NCBI GenBank assembly: GCA_900757255.1
Contig: CAAENE010000198.1
Span: 1 to 6,601, forward strand
Direction of reading: 5' to 3'
Source of the DNA: Clostridia bacterium
GTDB taxonomy: Bacteria; Bacillota; Clostridia; HGM11514
DNA length: 6,601 nt
Shown: positions 1 to 5,501 of the stretch, piece by piece
How the letters are laid out: every line of letters begins with the position of its first letter
Numbering within the stretch: the first letter of the stretch is position 1
Made by a program: the position numbers and the translations under genes
Notes under the pieces: generated by a model
Told to the model about the DNA's origin: nothing
Database searches by the model: none
Seen by the model: the letters and a program-made list of their open reading frames with translations, nothing else

Positions 1-1
1 A

Positions 2-2551
2 ACTCAGCTGTTTGGATTGCTGGCGGTGTTTTTCCTGCTGTATGTGACATTTTTCATTGTGAAAAGGGTCTGCCTGAAACAAAGCCTGGAAAACAGATTT
101 CTGAAAAAACAGGGTCTGTTTGTGCTGCTGTTTCTGGTGATTTCCTTTTTTGCAAGCGGAATGATACGGGACGCGCTGTATCCCAAACTGCTGATATTTC
201 TGAATAGTACCGGTTTTTCAATAACCGACCCGGTTTTTCACCAGGATATCAGCTATTACATGATGATACGGCCGTTTTTGCAGTCAACCCTGAGCTTCTT
301 TTCGTCCTTTTGGTTTATGGTGACGGTTGTGACAGCGATTGCGTATTTGGTGCTGCTGGCACGGAACCAGATCTATAACTTTGCGGAAGTGTTTAAAATT
401 AAGCCGGTGATGGTGCATAACCTGGCTAATATTATCATCTTCTTTGTGCTGAAGGCAGTATCCTATAAATTTACCGCAGAGAGTATCCTGTATGGGACGT
501 TTGCAGGAGAGCTGAACGGTTCGGGTTATGTGAATACTAATATTTGGATGAATTTTTATAAAATCATCCCGTTTGTGCTGGCGGCAATCGTGATAGCGGT
601 GATCGTCCTTGTGATACGCGGAAAATACCTCAAAGGGCTGATAACCTGTGCGGTGTACCCGGCATTATTTGTGGTGGTGAGTATTGTAGCGGCGGCGGTA
701 AATGCAGTCAGCGTTGCACCGAACGAAATTGGGACAGAGAGCAAATATATCGGGCATAATATAGAGGCGACGCGGCACGCATACGCGTTGGATGATATTG
801 CCGCGGTGGAGTTTCCGGCAGAAAATAATCTGGACGCTCAGAAGCTGGAGGAGAACAAAAAGACAATAGATAATATCAGGATCGTCGACTTTCCGGCAAC
901 CCTGTCTGCAAGTACGCAGCTGCAGGCAATCCGTAATTATTATAAATTCAATGATCTGGATATTGCAAAATATAATATAGGCGGAAAAGAGACCGCAGTG
1001 GGCATCTCTCCGCGTGAGATGTATAAAGAGAATTTAGACGCGTCAGCGCAGAATTATAATAACATTAAATTCCGGTTTACGCACGGATACGGAGTTGTGA
1101 TGAACCCGCTGAACCAGGTGAGCGGGGAAGGGCAGCCGCTGTATTATATTAAGGATATCCCGCCCAAAGTGATAGAGGGCGCACCGGAGATAACCGAGCC
1201 GCGGATATATTTTGGCGAAAGTACGAATGATTACGTCTTTACGAACGCAAAACAGAAAGAGTTTGATTATTTTGAGGATAATAAAGATGTGGAATATGAG
1301 TATCAGGGCAGTGCGGGCGTGAAGCTGAATTTGCTGAACCGGATTATATATTCGGTGAAAAACGGTGACTGGAAGATGCTGATATCCGATTTGATTACAT
1401 CGGATACCAAAATTCTGATTAATAGGAACGTGACCGAACGCGCGAAGGTGGCCGCGCCGTTTCTGACGTATGATAATGATCCCTATATGCTGATCAACGA
1501 CGATGGGCGGCTGATATGGGTGATAGACGCATATACGACGTCGGATTCATATCCATACGCGCAGAGATACGGCAATATAAATTATATCCGTAATTCGGTG
1601 AAGGTGACAATCGACGCATACAGCGGCGAGATGAAGTTTTATGTGATAGACGAGACTGACCCGCTGATCCAGAGTTACCAGAAGATATACCCCAAACTGT
1701 TTGAACAGGAACCGCTGCCGGCGGATATCAGCGAGCACGTGAAATACCCGGAATTTATCTTTAAGATTCAGGCGGAGATGTACAAAAAATACCACGTAGA
1801 TTCTCCTGAACAGTTTTATAGTAAAAACGACATGTGGGAGATTGCAAAGGAGAAATATTCAGAGACCAGCGAGATAATGAATGTGGAGCCATACTATAAT
1901 TTGATGCAGCTGACAGAGGTGGGCGGCACAGAAGAGGAGCTGGTGCTGATGCTGCCCTATACGCTGGTGAACCGGGATAATATGGTGTCCTGGCTGGCGG
2001 CGCGGTCGGACGGCGAGAATTACGGTAAACTGGTGATATACAAGTTTCCCAAGGATAAGAGTATATACGGTCCGCTTCAGATTGAAAACAGGATAGACAA
2101 CGATCCGAATATTTCACAGGATTTGACCCTGTGGCGGCAGGGTGGCTCAACAGTCATTCGGGGCAACCTGCTGACAATACCGGTTGGTGATTCGCTGTTA
2201 TATGTGGAACCGGTATATATTACGTCGCAGAATGCAGCGTCCCTGCCTGAAATCAAGCGGATTGTGGTGGCGTATGACGACAAGGTGGTTATGGAACCGA
2301 CCCTGACAGAAGGCCTGAACAAGATATTTGGTTCGAATGTCATGGAGGAGACGCCGCAGGCGCCGGCAGAGCCGGGACAGAGCGGAACAGAACAAACGCC
2401 GCAGCAGCCCTCGGCGGGGAATTTGAACCAGCAGCTGATAGATGCGTATGCCAAGGTACAGCAGTACCAGAAGGCAGGGGACTGGGAAAACTTTGGTAAA
2501 GCCATGAGTGAGCTCGAGAAGATTATTGGCCAGATTAGCCAGCAGCAATAA
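2..2551 (+). CDS. UPF0182 (COG1615) family large integral membrane protein, N-terminus cut by window edge
   Basis: The frame is open from the window edge and ends at TAA 2549-2551, followed at once by an in-frame TAG, leaving 849 residues. The family is usually about 900-1000 aa with seven N-terminal membrane helices and a large outer domain. Six hydrophobic segments are visible here (fragment residues about 1-20, 41-58, 97-120, 140-156, 190-210 and 218-238), so probably one helix and the start are missing. The stretch after the last helix (VAPNEIGTESKYIGHNIEATRHAY, residues about 237-260, with a proline, conserved glutamate and YI..NI..TR.AY) is the family hallmark. The C-terminus has a Pro/Gln/Glu-rich linker (about 780-810) and a final amphipathic helix containing a GDWENFGKAM motif, also typical. 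The biochemical function of UPF0182 is unknown; nothing here reveals a catalytic site. Leucine is mostly CTG and TTA is rare, unlike ffh downstream. An internal TTG at 17 is not a credible start because it falls inside a membrane helix. Family assignment is strong, function is not. Confidence 0.9.
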   Translation, partial: TQLFGLLAVFFLLYVTFFIVKRVCLKQSLENRFLKKQGLFVLLFLVISFFASGMIRDALYPKLLIFLNSTGFSITDPVFHQDISYYMMIRPFLQSTLSFFSSFWFMVTVVTAIAYLVLLARNQIYNFAEVFKIKPVMVHNLANIIIFFVLKAVSYKFTAESILYGTFAGELNGSGYVNTNIWMNFYKIIPFVLAAIVIAVIVLVIRGKYLKGLITCAVYPALFVVVSIVAAAVNAVSVAPNEIGTESKYIGHNIEATRHAYALDDIAAVEFPAENNLDAQKLEENKKTIDNIRIVDFPATLSASTQLQAIRNYYKFNDLDIAKYNIGGKETAVGISPREMYKENLDASAQNYNNIKFRFTHGYGVVMNPLNQVSGEGQPLYYIKDIPPKVIEGAPEITEPRIYFGESTNDYVFTNAKQKEFDYFEDNKDVEYEYQGSAGVKLNLLNRIIYSVKNGDWKMLISDLITSDTKILINRNVTERAKVAAPFLTYDNDPYMLINDDGRLIWVIDAYTTSDSYPYAQRYGNINYIRNSVKVTIDAYSGEMKFYVIDETDPLIQSYQKIYPKLFEQEPLPADISEHVKYPEFIFKIQAEMYKKYHVDSPEQFYSKNDMWEIAKEKYSETSEIMNVEPYYNLMQLTEVGGTEEELVLMLPYTLVNRDNMVSWLAARSDGENYGKLVIYKFPKDKSIYGPLQIENRIDNDPNISQDLTLWRQGGSTVIRGNLLTIPVGDSLLYVEPVYITSQNAASLPEIKRIVVAYDDKVVMEPTLTEGLNKIFGSNVMEETPQAPAEPGQSGTEQTPQQPSAGNLNQQLIDAYAKVQQYQKAGDWENFGKAMSELEKIIGQISQQQ

Positions 2552-2554
2552 TAG

Positions 2555-2687
2555 GTTTCTTTGAAAAGGAAACAAACTTATTCTTTTTAGAAAGAATCAA
2601 ATACTTCTTTAGCGAAAGAAGCAAAGCTTCTCTACTTTTGCCGCGTGCAAAAGTAGCAAAACCCGCCGGGGGTTTCGATTCCCCCGG
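2555..2687. repeat. Serial hairpin tract (five stem-loops in a row)
   Basis: Five inverted repeats follow one another from one base past the UPF0182 stop codons. Hairpin 1 is 2555-2573 (GTTTCTT / AGGAAAC, one G-U). Hairpin 2 is 2580-2597 (ATTCTTT, loop TTAG, AAAGAAT). Hairpin 3 is 2604-2621 (CTTCTTT, loop AGCG, AAAGAAG). Hairpin 4 is 2632-2656 (CTACTTTTGC, loop CGCGT, GCAAAAGTAG). Hairpin 5 is 2666-2687 (CCGGGGG, 8-nt loop, CCCCCGG). Hairpins 1 to 4 are each followed by AAA or CAAA. Starts are 24-34 nt apart. Hairpins 2 and 3 share a core and differ by a compensated outer pair (A-T against C-G). None has a T-tract after it on the + strand, so these are not canonical intrinsic terminators of the upstream gene, although they could still trim or protect its mRNA 3' end. 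A dispersed MITE- or REP-like element is the other reading. Confidence 0.65.
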
Positions 2688-2856
2688 ACCCCTAAAACGA
2701 CTCTCCGAGGGCAGCTGGGCGCTGAGGTCTTAGCTCCCTTCGCTTTCTTGGAAGCACACTCTCCGGGTACGCGAGCTTGGCAAAGAACTTTGAGCGGCTT
2801 CCGCCCATTAAGAAAAATTAAATAAAACTCAAGAAATATTTATGCTATTCTACCAA
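2688..2856. other. Non-coding stretch with weaker hairpins and a short direct repeat
   Basis: No credible reading frame with a ribosome binding site is present. Visible structure: an imperfect stem 2707-2740 (AGGG, bulged C, AGCT pairing with AGCT CCCT, 15-nt loop), a small stem 2781-2792 (CAAA GAAC TTTG), a GCGG CTT CCGC stem at 2794-2804, and the octamer ACTCTCCG occurring at 2700-2707 and 2758-2765 in partly similar surroundings. The first part (to about 2808) is GC-rich and may be the continuation of the hairpin tract. From about 2809 the sequence becomes strongly AT-rich and leads into the next promoter region. Confidence 0.4.
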
Positions 2857-2878
2857 AATAGTAGTATATACTACTATT
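2857..2878. promoter_or_regulatory. 22-bp perfect palindrome upstream of the DUF6809-like gene, candidate operator
   Basis: The half-site AATAGTAGTAT (2857-2867) is followed without spacer by its exact reverse complement (2868-2878). The right edge lies 12 bp upstream of the -35 hexamer of the promoter at 2891-2919. A further copy of the outer half-site, AATAGT, sits at 2887-2892 and overlaps the -35 box. Position and symmetry suggest binding by a dimeric regulator; no regulator gene is recognisable nearby except the HTH protein YlxM, and nothing connects the two beyond proximity. Confidence 0.5.
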
Positions 2879-2890
2879 AGTTGTATAATA

Positions 2891-2919
2891 GTGACAAATA
2901 AAACCTTCTTTGTTATAAT
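2891..2919 (+). promoter_or_regulatory. Sigma-A-type promoter of the DUF6809-like gene
   Basis: The -35 hexamer is GTGACA (2891-2896, 5 of 6 to TTGACA), the spacer is 17 bp, and the -10 is TATAAT (2914-2919, 6 of 6). A start point near 2926 would leave a leader of about 20 nt containing the Shine-Dalgarno sequence at 2932-2937. Confidence 0.8.
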
Positions 2920-2938
2920 ATTAAATAACAAAGGAGGT
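2903..2938. promoter_or_regulatory. Inverted repeat joining the -10 box and the Shine-Dalgarno sequence
   Basis: Positions 2903-2916 pair with 2925-2938 over 14 positions, 13 Watson-Crick and one T-G (2907/2934); the inner nine bases (CTTTGTTAT / ATAACAAAG) are perfect. The left arm contains a CCTT sequence complementary to the AGG(A)GG of the right arm. The right arm is the ribosome binding site of the DUF6809-like gene, and the left arm runs into the -10 box. RNA starting near 2926 lacks the left arm, so the site should be free; RNA reading through from upstream would carry both arms and could fold over the Shine-Dalgarno. It may instead, or also, be a DNA operator. Confidence 0.6.
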
Positions 2939-2945
2939 GAGAAAA

Positions 2946-3206
2946 ATGTCAGATTTAATAGCAAACCTGTTTGCGACCGGAGTAAGCGATTCTTACAAAC
3001 GCGACCCAAATATGGACAGATTAGTCGCAGAAGAACGATTTAACCAAGTCGAAGAAAAAATATTAGAGACCCTGAACGAAGAACAAAAAATACTGTATGA
3101 AGAAACCAAAACGCAAATGGAAAGTTTATACAGAATCCATTGTATCTCCAGCTTTGAAGATGGTCTCCGACTTGGAATAAGCCTTTTAATTGATGTTTAC
3201 AACTGA
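2946..3206 (+). CDS. Small DUF6809-like hypothetical protein
   Basis: The protein is 86 aa and acidic, mostly predicted helix, with no membrane segment or signal peptide. ATG 2946 is chosen because AGGAGG (2932-2937) lies 8 nt upstream; a GTG at 2937 in the same frame overlaps that site and is rejected. The layout, an N-terminal segment, a central helix rich in Glu and Lys (about 27-62), then a C-terminal EDGLRLGISLLIDV motif (71-84), resembles DUF6809 proteins, short proteins of unknown function common in Firmicutes chromosomes and mobile elements. The assignment rests on recall of that family's E..F..G..LG pattern, so it is moderate. The gene has its own strong promoter and sits alone between UPF0182 and ylxM. 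No terminator follows: only a weak TGATTT / AAATCA stem around its stop codon (3204-3222), without a T-tract. Function unknown. Confidence 0.75.
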   Translation: MSDLIANLFATGVSDSYKRDPNMDRLVAEERFNQVEEKILETLNEEQKILYEETKTQMESLYRIHCISSFEDGLRLGISLLIDVYN

Positions 3207-3232
3207 TTTGTTGAAAAAATCAAGAAAAAGAC

Positions 3233-3261
3233 TTGACAAAAGGGTCAATATCGTTTACAAT
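3233..3261 (+). promoter_or_regulatory. Sigma-A-type promoter of the ylxM-ffh operon
   Basis: The -35 is TTGACA (3233-3238, 6 of 6), the spacer is 17 bp, and the -10 is TACAAT (3256-3261, 5 of 6). The expected start is about 3266-3269, giving a leader of roughly 45 nt before ylxM. The -35 lies in a short inverted repeat, TTGAC-N6-GTCAA (3233-3248). Confidence 0.8.
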
Positions 3262-3263
3262 GC

Positions 3264-3293
3264 AAAGTGTAAAGTAATTATGCTTTACACTTT
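3264..3293 (+). promoter_or_regulatory. Strong inverted repeat at the ylxM transcript start (operator or 5' hairpin)
   Basis: The arms AAAGTGTAAAG (3264-3274) and CTTTACACTTT (3283-3293) are perfect over 11 bp and extend inward by a T-G and an A-T pair to a 4-nt loop (ATTA). TTTTGTTTTG-like sequence follows directly (3291-3300), so as RNA it resembles an AT-rich attenuator. As DNA, the TGTAAA/TTTACA cores (3268-3273 and 3284-3289) plus another TTTACA over the -10 region (3254-3259) form three alternating half-sites across the promoter. The site spans the predicted start point, so an operator or a 5'-end stabilising hairpin are both possible. Confidence 0.6.
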
Positions 3294-3311
3294 TGTTTTG
3301 TGAGGTTTGTT

Positions 3312-3674
3312 ATGGAAAAGGATTTGCATGTCGGAACGCTGTTAGATATCTACAGCGGCTATCTGACCGAAAAACAGGAAGACGTTTTACGGCTGTACTA
3401 TGACGAAGACCTTTCCCTGACCGAAATCAGCGAGCTTTACGGCATCACGCGCCAGGGTGTTTTAGACGCCATCAAACGCGGCGAAAAACAGCTCAAGGCG
3501 GTAGAGGACAAACTCCACATGGCGGCAAAAGCAGCGCAAAACGAACAAAAATTAAAATATATCACCAAACTGGCACAGGAGATCATCAAAATCAATTCAA
3601 AAACAATTATCAGTGAAGACACCCTCCGCCGTGCCAAAAAAATCATATCGGTTATCGAAACCATGGAACTGTAA
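3312..3674 (+). CDS. ylxM: YlxM family putative SRP-associated helix-turn-helix protein (UPF0122)
   Basis: The protein is 120 aa, the usual length for YlxM. ATG 3312 is preceded by TGAGG (3301-3305) at 6-nt spacing; a GTG at 3300 is rejected. The N-terminal half carries the sigma-70 region-4-like helix-turn-helix: LTEKQEDVLRLYYDEDLS (18-35) then LTEISELYGITRQGVLDAIKR (36-56), with the family's Y.DDLSL.EI....I.RQ.V.D.IKR pattern. A basic helical C-terminal half follows (about 57-120). YlxM is encoded with ffh in most Firmicutes and is reported as an accessory of the SRP pathway in streptococci; its DNA-binding fold also makes it a possible regulator. It is the first gene of the operon here, 21 nt before ffh; ftsY, often its upstream neighbour, is absent from this window. 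Identification is firm, exact role is not. Confidence 0.95.
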   Translation: MEKDLHVGTLLDIYSGYLTEKQEDVLRLYYDEDLSLTEISELYGITRQGVLDAIKRGEKQLKAVEDKLHMAAKAAQNEQKLKYITKLAQEIIKINSKTIISEDTLRRAKKIISVIETMEL

Positions 3675-3695
3675 ACACTTTGGAGGTGATACAGA

Positions 3696-5036
3696 TTGGC
3701 ATTTGAAAGCTTAGCAGACAAATTAGGCGATGTTTTTAAAAAATTACGCGGACGCGGCAAACTCAACGAAAACGACATCAAGCTTGCCATGCGCGAAGTA
3801 AAGCTTGCACTTTTGGAAGCAGACGTAAACTTTAAAATCGTCAAGGATTTTATCAAAGACGTATCCGAACGTGCCGTCGGCGCCGAGGTCATGGAAAGCC
3901 TCACGCCCGGACAGCATGTGATTAAAATAGTCAACGAAGAATTAGTCAAACTCATGGGCGGCGAACCGTCCAAACTGACTTTTTCCGAAAATCCGCCGAC
4001 TGTTTTTATGCTGGTCGGCCTGCAGGGCGCCGGCAAAACGACCACCTGCGCCAAAATCGGCGGGATTTTAAAGAAACAGGGCAAAAAACCCCTTTTAGTT
4101 GCATGTGACGTCTACCGCCCCGCCGCAATCAAGCAATTACAGGTCGTCGGCGGACAGTTAGGCCTTGACGTCTACAGCGAGGAAGACAATAAAAACGCAG
4201 TTGAAATAGCCAAAAACGGGCTGAAATACGCTCAGAAGAATCTAAACGACATTGTCATGATCGACACCGCCGGACGGCTGCACATTGACGAAGTGTTAAT
4301 GGAAGAACTGCAAAAAATAAAAGAAGAAGTCAAGCCCAAAGAAATCCTGCTGACCGTTGATTCCATGACCGGTCAGGACGCAGTCAACGTCGCAAAGAGC
4401 TTTAACGAGATTTTAGGCGTAGACGGCGTTATTTTAACCAAGCTGGACGGCGACACCCGCGGCGGCGCGGCACTCTCTGTCCGCGCAGTCACCGGAAAAC
4501 CAATCAAGTTTGCCGGTATGGGCGAAAAGCTGACCGATTTAGAAGTCTTTTATCCCGACCGCATGGCGTCACGGATTTTAGGCATGGGCGACGTTCTGAC
4601 CCTGATCGAAAAAGCTGAACAGGCCATTGACGAAAAAAAGGCAATGGAGCTCGAACAGAAAATCAGAAATGAACGCCTGACCTTAAACGACTTTTTAGAC
4701 CAGCTTCAGCAGATGAAAAACATGGGCTCCCTTTCGGAATTGATCAACATGATTCCCGGGGTCAATAAAAAGGCGTTAGCCGGCGTCAATGTCGACGACA
4801 GCCAGTTTGGGCGGATAGAAGCGATTATCTATTCCATGACCAAGGAAGAACGCGAAAATCCCGCCATCATCAACAGCAGCCGCAAAAAGCGGATAGCGGA
4901 CGGCAGCGGAACCAAAGTTGCCGATGTCAACGGGCTTTTAAAGCAGTTTGACCAGATGCAGAAAATGATGAAACAATTTGCCAACCCAAAAAAAATGAAA
5001 CGCGGCAAATTCAAAATGCCCTTCATGGGTATGTAA
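3696..5036 (+). CDS. ffh: Signal recognition particle protein Ffh (SRP54), GTPase
   Basis: Ffh binds signal sequences of nascent membrane and secreted proteins together with the 4.5S/6S SRP RNA and delivers ribosomes to FtsY at the membrane by paired GTP hydrolysis. The protein is 446 aa, full family length. The N domain covers about 1-95. The G domain has the P-loop GLQGAGKTT (108-116), DVYRPAA (138-144), DTAGR (190-194), TKLDGD (248-253) and the closing GMGEKLTDLEVFYP (274-287). The methionine-rich M domain (about 320-446) holds the RNA-binding segment SSRKKRIADGSG (394-405) and Met pairs near 423-425. The start is TTG 3696, supported by GGAGG (3682-3686) 9 nt upstream and by the conserved MAFESLADKL beginning. 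Translation is probably coupled to ylxM. TTA, CTC and CTT leucine codons are common, unlike the flanking UPF0182 and rimM genes. Confidence 0.98.
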   Translation: MAFESLADKLGDVFKKLRGRGKLNENDIKLAMREVKLALLEADVNFKIVKDFIKDVSERAVGAEVMESLTPGQHVIKIVNEELVKLMGGEPSKLTFSENPPTVFMLVGLQGAGKTTTCAKIGGILKKQGKKPLLVACDVYRPAAIKQLQVVGGQLGLDVYSEEDNKNAVEIAKNGLKYAQKNLNDIVMIDTAGRLHIDEVLMEELQKIKEEVKPKEILLTVDSMTGQDAVNVAKSFNEILGVDGVILTKLDGDTRGGAALSVRAVTGKPIKFAGMGEKLTDLEVFYPDRMASRILGMGDVLTLIEKAEQAIDEKKAMELEQKIRNERLTLNDFLDQLQQMKNMGSLSELINMIPGVNKKALAGVNVDDSQFGRIEAIIYSMTKEERENPAIINSSRKKRIADGSGTKVADVNGLLKQFDQMQKMMKQFANPKKMKRGKFKMPFMGM

Positions 5037-5145
5037 CCGCATTGCCGATGACCGGCAGCGGTGGCTAAGTCCCTGGATAACGCTTTCTAACATTCGTCAA
5101 GGCTTTCGCATTGACGAATGAAGAAACCTGTTAATGGGTATGTAA
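5025..5145 (+). repeat. 12-bp direct repeat of the ffh terminus flanking a 97-bp segment
   Basis: ATGGGTATGTAA, the last four codons of ffh (5025-5036), recurs exactly at 5134-5145. Both copies are preceded by TT plus one differing base. The segment between, 5037-5133, contains the two largest hairpins of the intergenic region. This is compatible with a target duplication around a small insertion, or with an old tandem duplication of the gene end. Confidence 0.5.
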
Positions 5146-5213
5146 AGCACACTGATAATGCATTATGCATTTGATAGATAGCCCTGATTCTTCAGGGTAT
5201 GAGTAATGTGGGT
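5037..5213 (+). other. Structured ffh-rpsP intergenic region
   Basis: This gap has no supported gene but contains three stem-loops: 5037-5061 (CCGC..TGCCG / CGGCA.GCGG with a 2-nt bulge and ATGAC loop), 5091-5120 (CATTCGTCAA and TTGACGAATG, perfect 10-bp arms, 10-nt loop, extendable by TTTCT / AGAAA to 5084-5126), and 5182-5197 (CCCTGA, TTCT loop, TCAGGG) just before the rpsP ribosome binding site. None is followed by a clear T-tract. A GATAAT at 5154-5159 has only a poor -35 (5131-5136), so a separate rpsP promoter is not demonstrated. The structures may separate ffh from rpsP expression or form an untranslated leader. Confidence 0.5.
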
Positions 5214-5227
5214 AGGAGGTGAAACAC

Positions 5228-5473
5228 ATGGCAGTCAAAATCAGATTAAAAAGACTGGGCGCAAAAAAGAATCCTTTTTACAGGGTAGTAGTAGCGGATT
5301 CCCGTTCTCCGCGCGACGGACGGTTCATTGAAGAAATCGGTACTTACAATCCAATGGTAGACCCGGCTGAAATCAAAATCGACGGCGAAAAAGCAAAACA
5401 GTGGATCAGCAACGGCGCACAGCCGACAGACACAGTAAGATCACTGTTGAAGAAACAGGGTATCATCGGCTAA
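5228..5473 (+). CDS. rpsP: 30S ribosomal protein S16
   Basis: The protein is 81 aa, normal for S16. It begins with MAVKIRLKRLGAKKNPFYRV, carries the ADSRSPRDGRFIEEIGTYNP signature (23-42), and ends with the usual ..QPTDTVRSLLKKQGI helix (65-79). S16 binds 16S rRNA in the 5' and central domains and is needed for 30S assembly. ATG 5228 is chosen for AGGAGG at 5214-5219 (8-nt spacing); an in-frame GTG at 5219 overlaps the ribosome binding site and is rejected. It is followed 28 nt later by khpA, and a hairpin at 5182-5197 stands just upstream and could be a leader element. Confidence 0.98.
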   Translation: MAVKIRLKRLGAKKNPFYRVVVADSRSPRDGRFIEEIGTYNPMVDPAEIKIDGEKAKQWISNGAQPTDTVRSLLKKQGIIG

Positions 5474-5501
5474 TGATGATACTCCTATGGGGGACGAAAC
5501 A

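Noticed and set aside
2077..2505. Minus-strand open frames under UPF0182, including this one and others around 1547-1795, 1761-2150 and 2198-2575
   Set aside because: They lie fully or mainly opposite a well-supported coding sequence, have low-complexity or Cys/Arg/Pro-rich products and no ribosome binding site or family resemblance.
2632..2687. Intrinsic terminators for UPF0182 at the strong GC and A/T stems
   Set aside because: The stems are good, but they are followed by CAAAA or ACCCC instead of a T-tract on the + strand; termination is possible but not supported.
2555..2687. CRISPR array
   Set aside because: Units are short, not identical, and each is itself a hairpin; no repeat-spacer pattern and no cas genes.
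2937..2945. GTG start for the DUF6809-like gene
   Set aside because: The codon overlaps the AGGAGG ribosome binding site; ATG 2946 has ideal spacing. The same reasoning removes GTG 5219 for rpsP.
3300..3311. GTG start for ylxM
   Set aside because: It would lie before the TGAGG ribosome binding site, and the family normally begins at MEK-like sequence corresponding to ATG 3312.
3437..4084. 215-aa minus-strand open frame opposite ylxM and ffh
   Set aside because: Its serine/leucine-rich translation is what the complement of conserved Ffh codons gives; Ffh and YlxM on the + strand are certain.
5131..5159. Separate promoter for rpsP
   Set aside because: GATAAT is acceptable as a -10, but the matching -35 (TTAATG) is poor, so it cannot be told from chance.
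5037..5213. SRP RNA (ffs/scr) gene next to ffh
   Set aside because: The gap has hairpins but none of the recognisable conserved SRP RNA domain IV sequence (such as the GGAAGCAGC-type motif).
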